From NCBI GenBank assembly GCA_021464525.1, contig JADRCO010001207.1:1-21389 (forward strand): DNA of 21,389 bases. Reading direction: 5' to 3'. This document shows positions 1-8,851 of this stretch, piece by piece. Each line of letters starts with the position of its first letter. Within the stretch, counting starts at the first letter, position 1. The notes beneath the pieces are model-generated. The model saw only the letters and a program-made list of their open reading frames with translations, ran no database searches and was not told the origin of the DNA. Position numbers and translations under genes: made by a program. The DNA is from Rhizophagus sp. LPA8_4_AMF (Eukaryota; Glomeromycota; Glomeromycetes; Glomerales; Glomeraceae).

Positions 1-774
1 AAATTTATTTGATATTTCATGTTAAAAGTTTATTTCAGGCCTAAAAGTTTAAAATATTTCGCGTCAAAAGCTTAAATCAAGTCTAAAAGTTGTAGTATTG
101 AAGCTATACCAATGTCATTTACGAAGTCATGTGACAATTTTCCGTTACTGACGTGACGTTTAATAAAATGACGTAACTATAAGAGTTTCAAATGTCTGCA
201 CCCCTAATTTGTAAAGTATATACCTTCGTTTATTAAGATTCATTATTGTCATTTATTATTTTTGCTTTCTAACCTCGAAAAAAAAGAACATCTTTTTTAA
301 AATTCCCAAATACACTCAAATTTAATTATTGTCACAAAATTGTAGTAAAAAGAGAATCACAAATTGCAAATGCAACTAGAATACCTAAACTGTCTTTTCA
401 TATAGGACGAGTTTCTTAAATTGGAGTAATTAATAAGCACTATAACAAATTTAATATTATCAGATAGGGGTATTGTGCTATAATAAGTAAGTGTTTGTGC
501 AACTTCTGTAAATTCTTTACTCTACCTACTTGCACTAAATCTGGACACAATTGTTTAATAATATGGTTCATTTTTGGAAAGTTATTTAGGCCGTTAATGG
601 TTCTTAAATAATATTTTAATATATATGATTGGTTAAAATCATGTGATTGCTTAAATTGTTAACAATGATGCACACAACAATGTTGTACGATAGTTTATTA
701 AAACGGATTTATATTACAAAGGGTATTTATACATGAAACCGAAAATAACAAAGTCGAAATGGTTGGTAAAAAAT
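1..774. other. AT-rich intergenic DNA, no gene seen
   Basis: No convincing reading frame on either strand. The only local structure I noticed is a cluster of TGACG words (TGACGTGACG at 149-158 and TGACGTAA at 169-176) that resemble ATF/CREB-type sites. No adjacent gene is visible for them to regulate, so no function is assigned. Confidence 0.5.
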
Positions 775-1112
775 TCTATGACCGAAATAGCAAAACCGAA
801 ATAAATTTTGATAGTCAAAATGAATTATGAGGCTACGAATTCGAAATGAATTACGAGTCAAAATGAATTACGAAGTCGAAATTAATTACGAGGGCCGAAA
901 TGAATTACGAAGTCAAAATGAATTGCGAGCGTTGAAATATAATTACGAGGCTCGAAATGAGTTGCTAGGGTCGAAATGAATTACGAAGTCAAAATGAATT
1001 GCGAGGGTCGAAATTGATTACGAGGGTCAAAATGAATCGAAATGAATTGCGAGCTTCGAAATATAATTACAAGGGTCAAAATGATTCGAAATAAATTTAA
1101 AAATAAATTATG
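775..1112. repeat. Degenerate 18-19 bp tandem repeat (minisatellite-like)
   Basis: About 15 or more copies of a unit close to GTCGAAATGAATTACGAG follow one another, most clearly from about 838 to 1112, with looser copies on both sides. Units vary (tcgaaat or tcaaaat; attacgag, attgcgag or ataattacgag), and two consecutive-unit blocks recur, which hints at a higher-order period. Because the unit is about 18 bp, parts stay open as a hexapeptide-like repeat on the minus strand (981-1178). There is no start context or non-repetitive domain, so I treat that open frame as a by-product of the repeat and not a gene. Confidence 0.8.
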
Positions 1113-1178
1113 AAGGTCGAAATAATTAAAATAGATGTTGACAAGAATCAAAATAGATGAATGAGGTTGGAAAATCAT

Positions 1179-1680
1179 TAACTTTTTTTCTTTACTGCGT
1201 TTTCATTTAATTGTGTTTTATTAATTACAAATAAAATAAATTGCTTTTTGAAAAAAAAAATCCATGTAATAGCTTAATTATTGTATATATAAAAAATTTC
1301 CGAGTCAAAATTTTCTAGCAAAGATGCTAAATTATTTTTATGATAATGATAATTAATTTCAGATTACATATAGCAAAGAATTAGTTTAGTGATAATTACT
1401 AGCAAATATTTCAACAAAATTAAATGAGGAAATATCTTTAGCGTATTTCTTAATGATATTTTATAGTGTTCCGCTGGTATTCTTTAATTAGGAAAATCAA
1501 TTCCTTCTTGGTCTTTCACCGTTTTGTTCTATATAGATGAATCGTTTCTTCAATATCTCCTAAAAAATATTTAATTTTTTTTATTTTAATTAATTTTCAG
1601 TTAATATAAATAAATATAATTCTTATTAAATATTACTTGGTATTTATTGTGAAACCTACTTGCGTTTTTTGGGTCACAAG
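1179..1680. other. AT-rich intergenic DNA, nothing recognisable
   Basis: Homopolymer-rich sequence with no reading frame of note, no structured RNA and no clear repeats. Confidence 0.5.
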
Positions 1681-1685
1681 GTTGG

Positions 1686-2032
1686 CCAGATTTTTATGGT
1701 TATAAAGATGGTAAATTATTTTCGATGACCAGATTTTTATGATGAAAATTATTTTTTGGTGATTCGGTGATTCGGTGTATACTAAATAGTTACTAGGAAG
1801 TATTATAATTGGTATTCAGAGGCTTCCCTTAATTAACTGTCTGAAGAATGGTGTATGCTAAATGGAAGTCTTCCCCGATATGATGTAAACGAGAAGGTTT
1901 CATAATTTAGCAACTGGTGTATTCAAAGCAATTTACCAGGAGGGTTGCAAATTAGCTCTGGCATGTTTCTCTTGGTGAACTATTGGAAGTTGGGTGTATT
2001 CCAAGTGATTGACCAGGAGGGTTGCAAATTGG
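1686..2032. repeat. Short direct repeats, periods 43 bp and 77 bp
   Basis: The 12-mer CCAGATTTTTAT occurs at 1686-1697 and 1729-1740, 43 bp apart. Further on, about 40 bp beginning GGTGTATTC and containing the perfect word ACCAGGAGGGTTGCAAATT is present at about 1916-1955 and 1992-2032, a period of 77 bp. The block has a higher GC content than its surroundings. I see no coding potential; it may be a fragment of a larger dispersed repeat. Confidence 0.6.
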
Positions 2033-2420
2033 TTTGTACAGCCTTCCTGGTAATCATAAAAATCCGTCTTTATTTGTGCATGATGACATGACGTTGTAAG
2101 GACCAAAATCTATTATAATTAGTGTAGTGGCGCAGTTTAATATTTATTTTTAGTATATACAGTGGTTTATTTTTTTTAGTATATAGTTTATTTTTGGTTT
2201 TATATTTATAAATTTAGATAGTTAATTCGTCTTATAGGTCCGAAGTGGCTATAAGAAAAGTGGTTATTAAATGATGGATTTGGTAATTTACTATAAAAAA
2301 GGAGTAAACTTGGGCACGTTTTGTATTTTATCGAGCATTCATTATTAATAAAGAATTTTATTATGCAGCCTATTAGGATCATGTCGATCTTGGTAGACCG
2401 TTATTTTTGCCAGTAAAAAG

Positions 2421-2606
2421 GGTGGGGTAAAAATATCGGTTATGTATAAAAATAACACGTTATTATTTAAAAAATTAGATTTTTATATAAAAACTGTTAA
2501 AATTAAGCATGATCTTGTGTGACTTACATAATAATACAGTTATTAGTATGGGAGGGTAACATATCGGTCACCCCTACGGGGTGACCGATATTTTTACTCC
2601 CCATCC
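2421..2606. mobile_element. MITE-like inverted-repeat element of about 186 bp
   Basis: The left end carries GGTGGGG followed by TAAAAATATCGGT (2428-2440). The right end carries the exact reverse complement of that 13-mer (2584-2596) followed by CCCCATCC, so the ends form near-perfect terminal inverted repeats apart from a 2-base indel. A third, direct copy of the motif lies at about 2551-2570. Together with the right end it makes a perfect hairpin at 2561-2591. No transposase frame fits inside. I could not identify a clear target-site duplication, so element boundaries and superfamily remain uncertain. Confidence 0.5.
2561..2591. repeat. Perfect hairpin: 14-bp arms, 3-nt loop
   Basis: ATATCGGTCACCCC (2561-2574) and its exact reverse complement (2578-2591) are separated only by TAC. 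Outside the perfect arms the symmetry continues imperfectly (GGAGGGTAAC against TTTTACTCC). It lies inside the MITE-like element and probably arose from two element ends meeting head to head. Confidence 0.9.
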
Positions 2607-3055
2607 AATAACTATAATATATTTTACCAGAGAAAATAAACTGTAAGCACCCTGGATGGCAAAGGAATAACTTCTTGCAGGTAATGCTGCGGGTTGTCCG
2701 ACAACGTCTATGCTAAATTTTTAACCTGGACGACGATCAATGTCAATTTAAGTTGTAAGCTTCAGTTTAGTTGTTATTTCCTATTCTTTTTCTCTTGTGT
2801 CTAGGTTGTCTATTCTAAAATGAGATAATTTTTTCTTATTTTTTCCGTTAGTAAAAGGACAGCAAGTACAGTTTTGTAAGCTTATGTTAGCCCTCGTCTA
2901 GTACAGACGGATTTTGTTTTTGCTTGTTGCTTTGCACAATGGTACCTATTTTTAAAAAATATCGAAACTTATCGTTGATTTTAACCTGGATGGGTTTCAT
3001 TTTCGCAAGTTTCTTTGCGGAGTAAAGTTCTTAGCCTTCCTGGCGTTACTTCGGT
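2607..3055. other. Intergenic DNA, possibly the eroded 5' part of the primase-like gene
   Basis: No intact frame. Composition becomes less AT-rich from about 2640, and short coding-like stretches appear on the plus strand. None is long enough to assign, so whether the pseudogene that follows once began here cannot be settled by eye. Confidence 0.35.
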
Positions 3056-3099
3056 TTGAATAATATGATATTAGATTCTCTGACAGCAATTCCATTTCC

Positions 3100-4470
3100 A
3101 AAACTGAAGTCTATTATAGCAAAAAAATTGGAAGACGTAAACACTACCGATTCAGGATTCGTAATGGAACCACAGGAGAATTCAATGGTACTGATTCTGA
3201 AAATGAGTTTGAGTACATTTTGGAAAAAAAATAGAGAATTCTGAATTAAACAAGGTAATTGATGGCAGTAAATTCCACGTCCTGTAATCGAATTTAACGC
3301 ACCAGACGATAAACTTTAGTGCTACTGGCCTTGTTTGCAAACAGGCTTATAAAGAACTTATTTGTGCATTTAAAAAAGCTTGTACTGACGTTTTTGCAGA
3401 ATTACTATAAACATGGCCACAAGCGATGGACTGGAAAAAATGTCACTTTATGTTTCAACCTTTGGTCTTCGTGTCAGAAATGGTAACGAAGCCAATGTTT
3501 TTACTGGGTTTGTCCGACAGAATTTATCTTCTTCGCAGCAGGACTTTGTAGACAATATTGCGAAAATAAAATATTTCTCTCGTAGGATATTAGACTCACC
3601 GAAGAAGAATAAAAACAACGGTTTACATGAACGTATCAAACAGGCTATTTTGCCAAAAATAGTAACGTTTTCAACTTTTTAATACTCCTAATGTAGAAAG
3701 CCCGCTTTTATTCGTATTGGAGCCATTAAGAAATAACAATTCAAAGGGTGACCCCACCTCGATTACTAAAGGACATACAAAAGTTACTTCAAGACGCTAA
3801 AATCGAAGTGGATCACCAAATTCTTCATACCCGAATATTTTTCCATTAAAACGGATATTACCTTCGTACTGTCCCCTCTGCAAGCGTGAGCATAGTAACG
3901 ATAATGCATATACTGTATATCGAAGTTTAAAAAATCATACTTGTATTTCTGTCATTGTGCGAACCAAAATTCTCCATCAAATGTTAAAACCCTTCCTTGC
4001 GATTCAGTTCTTTTAACGAAAAAAAAACCTCTTATTCTTCCTAAGCCAGCCTAGAATTATGGATCCCAATGACGATTTTGTTTTCTATGATTTACTTAAA
4101 ATGTGCTTTTCGTTAGAAAAATATGTGATCTATGAAGCGATCCAAGCTACCATAGCATGTACCCAAGATGACTCCAGAATATGGATAATCAAGAAGGGTG
4201 TCCAGATGGAGGTTTATACTTTATAAGTTTGATCTTGAGATCAAAATCAAATGTGGGAGCGAGTGTGTTTCTGAAGAAAAAAACAGTGAATTTGAGAACT
4301 TTGACATGACGATGGGAGTGTCACATACGAAGATATAAGTTTTCTCCCATATTCACCAATTCTCCCACATCGAAAACTGATTTCTTTAATCTTTCTCTAG
4401 GTTTCAAGGCTAAACCAGCAGTTAAGACTTAAGACTGATTCGGCTATAATCAATCCTATTCTTTGGCTGT
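3100..4470 (+). pseudogene. Decayed viral-type primase-helicase (AEP primase zinc module plus D5_N-like region)
   Basis: Coding-like pieces lie in consistent order but in different frames. The first reads CKQAYKELICAFKKACTDVF, ending at a stop at 3408-3410. Next is an open piece at 3413-3682 with the serine/leucine pattern SLYVSTFGLRVRNG. A zinc-ribbon-like segment CPLCKREHSNDNAY follows at 3870-3911, preceded by LKRILPSY. Then comes DPNDDFVFYDLLKM at 4059-4226, and finally INPILW at 4449-4466. A CPxC...H...DNAY knuckle followed by a D5_N-like region and an NPxLW motif is the order seen in primase-helicases of large DNA viruses and related self-replicating elements. Several frameshifts and stops break it, and I find no Walker A motif or other SF3 helicase core, so the 3' half is lost or too eroded to see. 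Multi-copy relatives of this family seem common in Rhizophagus. Family assignment is fairly secure; whether the source was a virus or a transposable element is inference. Confidence 0.58.
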
Positions 4471-4832
4471 TTTTTTATATACTCCGCTATTTTTTTTTAA
4501 TTGGATTATATAGATATTCAGTTCGAGTCCAACGCTTCTGACGTAAATTGTAGCTCGATTGCGCAGCCTGATATTCATGTGACACTCTACGAGCAGAGGA
4601 TCACATGTTATTTTTAAAAACGAAAAAAGGATATGTTGCAATTATTATGTCATATCACAGATTGTACTAGTACTAATTTAATTTCCTCATTCTCCATTTT
4701 TTTTCTCTAAATCGGTTTATTTATCTCACTTTCTTCAGCTTGTGTTAGTGTAACTGCCTAAGACCACTAATTTTTTATTCGTTCAAGTTAAAAATACAAA
4801 TATTCGCTATTTCAACTTCCACCTCTGCTTCT
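4471..4832. other. Junction between two pseudogenes, no assignable gene
   Basis: The helicase core expected after INPILW is absent here. The sequence turns AT-rich and then runs into the 5' region of the SAM/nuclease-like pseudogene. A minus-strand open frame (4456-4641) overlaps the primase remains and has no recognisable motif, so it is taken as chance. Confidence 0.4.
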
Positions 4833-6054
4833 ATGCCAGTTACTGGCTACGAACCATAGTTGGTCAAGAACTGGGATACGGAGCCTTATCATTTATTTGA
4901 AGAAACAAAATTTCAAGCTCGACGAGGATGACTTCGCTAATCTCCGCAATGAAAAAATTGTTGGTCTCTCCTTTCTCGAAATGACTGGAGAAGTTTTCAA
5001 AAAATGTGGTATGAAGTCAGATCCGGCAACACTTCTCGCAAAAGAGGCCAAGACCCTCAAAGAAAAATCGAAGCGTACCTTCTCCTCTTACCTAAGTTTG
5101 GAAGAAGTGTTAGAAAAATATGACATTAGAAGCAATAGTATAACGAGCATCCCTCAGTTCGTACCAGGTATGTTAAGATCATGTCAACTTTTTATTTTTT
5201 CTACTCACTCTTAATAACTCGCTCACACATGTTATTTATAGCTACCCACCCCATAGACGAAAATTCTGCAGAGTTCAAACTCTGCATGGATGACATTCTT
5301 TGTTGGATAAAAAATATGGGGCCAGTCGTAGATAATAATGAGGCTATGCGTTACGAGTATATTTCAACTTTATACTGCCGTCAGTTTTCTCGAAGGATTA
5401 GTAATAATGCCTTAGATGAATATCTCTGGCGGCCGTGTCGGTTACACAATCAAGAAAATACTGGGTGATTTGTTCGAAGAAATAATATGCCTAACCGAAG
5501 GGAAGCAAAACCAGCCGGGGAAAGGAGTGGCTCAGAATCTTATGCAATGTCGAAGTTTATGTGATGTAAGTTGGGTTAAATTTTATCCTTTCATCTTATT
5601 TTCATACTGACTTATCGATTATCTATACACAGATGAACCTGAACACAAGATAAAACGGAAGGCAGACATGTTCGACTCTAAGTATGAGTATGTTTATGGT
5701 ATTGTCACAACAGGTGAGAAAATGACTAGTGAATATGTGTTTCACATTATGCATCACTAACCTGTTTCACAATTTCTTATCCACGGACTGGTATTTTATC
5801 CTACACAGTACCGAAGGTTTTTCCGTACGAGCAGGACCGAGTATCGAATTTCACTGACAGAAGACGCCCTCAAAGATGATACAGAATTGCGTAAGAATGC
5901 TAAAAGGGTTTTAGAGGTTATAGTGGGATTGTTAAAGGATAGGGTGTCAGCTAATGAAGAGCCCGCGACTAAGAAGCGTCGCGTGGAAGAAAATCAAGAA
6001 AAAATAATCGTGTTTATTAGCCCCTCCAAAAAATATTCTTACCATAATTTTTAA
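4833..6054 (+). pseudogene. Broken SAM-domain plus PD-(D/E)XK-like nuclease gene (Crinkler-associated family)
   Basis: A start codon at 4833 opens a frame (MPVTGYEP) that stops at once (4857-4859). After a further frame change near 4884 comes a SAM-like helical region (about 4870-5050: KLDEDDFANLRNEKIVGLSF) and a linker ending IPQFVP. Intron 1 is 5168-5241 (GTATGT...TATAG), intron 2 is 5566-5632 (GTAAGT...ACACAG), and intron 3 begins at 5714 (GTGAG). The C-terminal region carries GRVGYTIKK, then ICLTEGKQNQ, then YEYVYGIVTT, DWYFIL, and a basic tail TKKRRVEE that could be a nuclear localisation signal. In this Rhizophagus family I expect GRVDYxIKK and TEGK to supply the D and ExK of a restriction-endonuclease-like fold. 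Here the Asp codon reads GGT (Gly, 5440-5442) and about four residues before it are missing. Other damage is a frameshift near 5370, a stop just before 5416, no AG at the expected intron 3 acceptor (about 5785), and a one-base frame change near 5827. It is clearly a pseudogene. The family call is fairly confident; the nuclease fold is inference. Confidence 0.72.
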
Positions 6055-6369
6055 AAAAATAAAGCGTTTACAATTAATAAATAATTAACACTTCAAAGTA
6101 ATTGAGAAGCCAAACACGCCCTTCGGGTCTTTGGTGAATTTATTAATAACTATTATCTGATCTCCATCCAGGATATGATCATATTTATCAAAATTTAACA
6201 ATTGCAGATATTGTTTCTTGATAGTCAATTACGTCCCATAATTAAATAAATGTTGTATCTCAATTAAAGGTTATTCTATACGAAAATAAATTCAATTTTC
6301 GCACGTGACAAGAACAAAATAAATTTTAAATTATTATTATACGCCAAACCAACAACACTAGGAATTTAT
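6055..6369. other. Intergenic spacer between convergent pseudogenes
   Basis: AT-rich DNA lying downstream of both the SAM/nuclease-like pseudogene (+) and the packaging-ATPase remnant (-). An AATAAA-type poly(A) signal follows the plus-strand gene within 10 bases (about 6057-6062). No other gene is seen. Confidence 0.45.
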
Positions 6370-6722
6370 CTAAATTGCGATTAATGGCTTGATTAACTCA
6401 GGCGATTCTTCGCTAGGAAAATTCAATGGCGTATCCCACCTGATCCTAACTGTTAATGGATCAGTTTCAGGTTTTGACAAGTCAAAAACAATAAACTCAC
6501 TTACGACATCTTAAATATTTTTATATGATTTGAGTAGCTCTTCCGTGATCGTCAACATGCCGTCTTATAATCCGAGCAATATCTTCAGTTGAGTTTCCAC
6601 CATTAAATAAACAAAAATGCGTTGCATTTTCGCGAATAACCTTCGGCACACACTGATATTTATGCGTAACATAAATCGGAGAAATATTATTGTGCCGTCC
6701 ACTCAAAAGAATGGTATAATCT
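6370..6722 (-). pseudogene. A32/FtsK-type packaging ATPase, C-terminal fragment
   Basis: On the minus strand, about 6712-6521 reads LLSGRHNNISPIYVTHKYQ, then VPKVIRENATHFCLFNGG and a charged helical stretch. The pattern GRHxxISxIYVTxKYxxVPxxIRxNxTHxxLF is characteristic of the segment after Walker B in A32-like genome-packaging ATPases of nucleocytoplasmic large DNA viruses, virophages and Maverick/Polinton-type elements. After a stop at 6521-6523 and a frameshift, the C-terminus continues (about 6512-6370: EFIVFDLSKPETDPLTVRI, then RWDTPLNFP) to a stop at 6370-6372. Upstream on the same strand (6723-6860) a hydrophobic IIV-type stretch followed by DD-like codons may be the Walker B strand, but it is out of frame and eroded. 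I found no Walker A P-loop up to about 7400. The plus-strand open frame at 6617-6868 is a shadow. Confidence 0.62.
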
Positions 6723-6869
6723 GTCTCCGCTCAGGAGGGGGATCGGAACAAAAGTCAGACCTCTCATGCTTGAGTAAGGTATCGTTCAGCTTTAAGAAAT
6801 TTCTTGGCTTTGTTAATTGCATTATATTTATAATCCAATCATCATTCCCAAACAATAATATAGCTTAAT

Positions 6870-8850
6870 AATTTGTATACGAAATTCTGTTTGCAAGTTG
6901 TTAATACATTTAATAATTAGATTAACGATTGTTCTATATCAATACCATCGGAGTTAGTTGAATAAATATTCTCGCTTGTCGTCTTGCCCGTTTGTCAATT
7001 CTCTTACAATTTCTTGTCCATATCTAAAAAAAATGTAGTAAAAAATAGGTGGGAGTCAGGTACTTTTTTACTTTCAAGTTGTTTGAAATTTTCCTGTTTA
7101 AAATCTGCTGGTTTTGGAAGAGAACCGACCATGTACCTTTATTAAATATCAAACAACTTTAACTCTTTTCTTGCTAGTGACAGATGCTTTCTAGATTGCT
7201 GGGAGTACTGGGTGCAAACATTTTTGGTCATATTTTATGAACTGCACCCTTTTACGGATTGTAACTGTACAATACTTTCTTGACTCACGACCTCGATACT
7301 TATTTGTAATAATTTGATTTAAACAGTAAAAAATACTAAAAATTTTTAATAATTTGATTTTATAATAATAAACTTTTTTCAAAAATAAAAATTTGACGCT
7401 TCAAGGATTGACAAAAAATTTTTCAGGATTTCCCAACACAGTGATTGTAATTTAATGGTCAATAATTTGTTAAAATCTTATTATTAAGTCGAGTTAGAAA
7501 TATACTAATTGAGTAATTTAATCTGATATAATACATGGTCATTCATTATTATTTAAGATTTCTTAATAATTATTTAAAATCAATTGTTTATTAAATTCTC
7601 TTGAGACCTGAAAATCGGGATCGATGAACCAATTTTTTCTGTCCCACGTTGTATAAGAACATTATATTATAGTTTCAAGTTTATCTTTGACAACTCGACC
7701 GGATTGACAAATAATTGAATTTCTAAAATTACGTTTATATTACATATTTTTATTATTAATAAATGTTAATTTTGTTATGAGTAAATAAACACAATTATTG
7801 TCTTATCATTTATTCTTCATAAGAACTTTGCCGTGATTAGTCTTGCTCTCTTCTTTCCAAAAGTTCCAAAAATCTCATTTCCTATCCCTAAAAATAAAAA
7901 AAAAGCCAATTTAAAGAATAAATAAATTTCAGAACAACACAAATTACTTATTATAAATCTGATTCTATCGTGAAGAATTGTTGTTACTTTATTATGCAAA
8001 TGTTCTGAACATTATAATATATTGTACTTTGCAAAATTAACTAATTTATTTACCATATTATTTATTAATTTATTTAGATTTATATTTATATCTACTAATT
8101 AATGTTATTAAGTGGATTTTTATAGAAATTATCCTGAATTTTCGCATAATTGAGCTTAAGATTGTATATAAGGTATATAAGAATTGAGAATGGTTGCTTT
8201 AAATTCATTTTAATTCTTTTAAAGACTAGTAATTGGACTTTATTTGTTTTAGGATATCGTAAATAAATGCTGGATCACTTAAATTCTTATTAACATCATT
8301 GGCCATGATAATATTATGAGTAAAATTGATGGAATATATAATTCTTATTTTCTGCCCATGTATTGAAAAAAATAAAATGATGGCTGTTGTACCAATTGGA
8401 AGCATCCTCTGCCATGAATGGCGTTGAACTGAAATATTAGTAATATAAAAATATGAATTAAAATAGTAATAATAAAAATATTAAAAAATATTAAAAATAA
8501 ACACAATTAATTAAACATTTAAAACTGATATTAGGTTGCAATAAAAACTCATTTTTTTTGCTTAGAAATTTTCCTGTATGTTGACGTTCAAATACATACA
8601 TGTATATTTCACCTTTTTATCATTATCGTTTGCATTGTATTGTTTTGACGTTTATTAATAGGTAATAGAAATACTAGCTCTTACTGTATTACATACAGAA
8701 AATAATTTGTGTAAAATTAAATCAAATATCGTGCAAAATTTTTGTAATAATTGTAATACGTAACACGAATAATTTGAATTAATTTAACCTGCAGATTCAA
8801 GTCGATCATCGTGGTTAATATTTTTTTTCTTTTTCGCTGAAGACTAGAAA
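6870..8850. other. Long AT-rich intergenic region, no convincing gene
   Basis: Dominated by A/T runs and TTTATT/AATAAA words. The open frames here (7191-7382 and 7817-7999 on the minus strand, plus a 26-codon frame at 8226-8306) have no recognisable motif and are compatible with chance. The last 30 bases (8820-8850) are T-rich and then purine-rich and directly precede the BTB gene start, so the core promoter of that gene must lie in the right part of this stretch. I could not identify an unambiguous TATA box. Confidence 0.45.
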
Positions 8851-8851
8851 A

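Noticed and set aside
981-1178. 65-codon minus-strand open frame
   Set aside because: It lies almost wholly within the 18-bp tandem repeat and has no independent domain, so it is explained by the repeat.
4520-4560. AGTTCGAGTCC resembling a tRNA T-loop
   Set aside because: No cloverleaf can be folded around it by eye.
6617-6868. 83-codon plus-strand open frame
   Set aside because: Antisense shadow of the A32-type ATPase fragment, which has the recognisable protein motifs.
7191-7999. Minus-strand frames at 7191-7382 and 7817-7999
   Set aside because: No motif, AT-driven composition and no homology-like pattern; treated as chance.
8226-8420. Two tiny minus-strand frames (MANDVNKNLSDPAF..., and one containing NWYNSHHFIFFNTWAE)
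   Set aside because: They are short, in different frames and unsupported by any motif I recognise. They may be remnants, but chance cannot be excluded.
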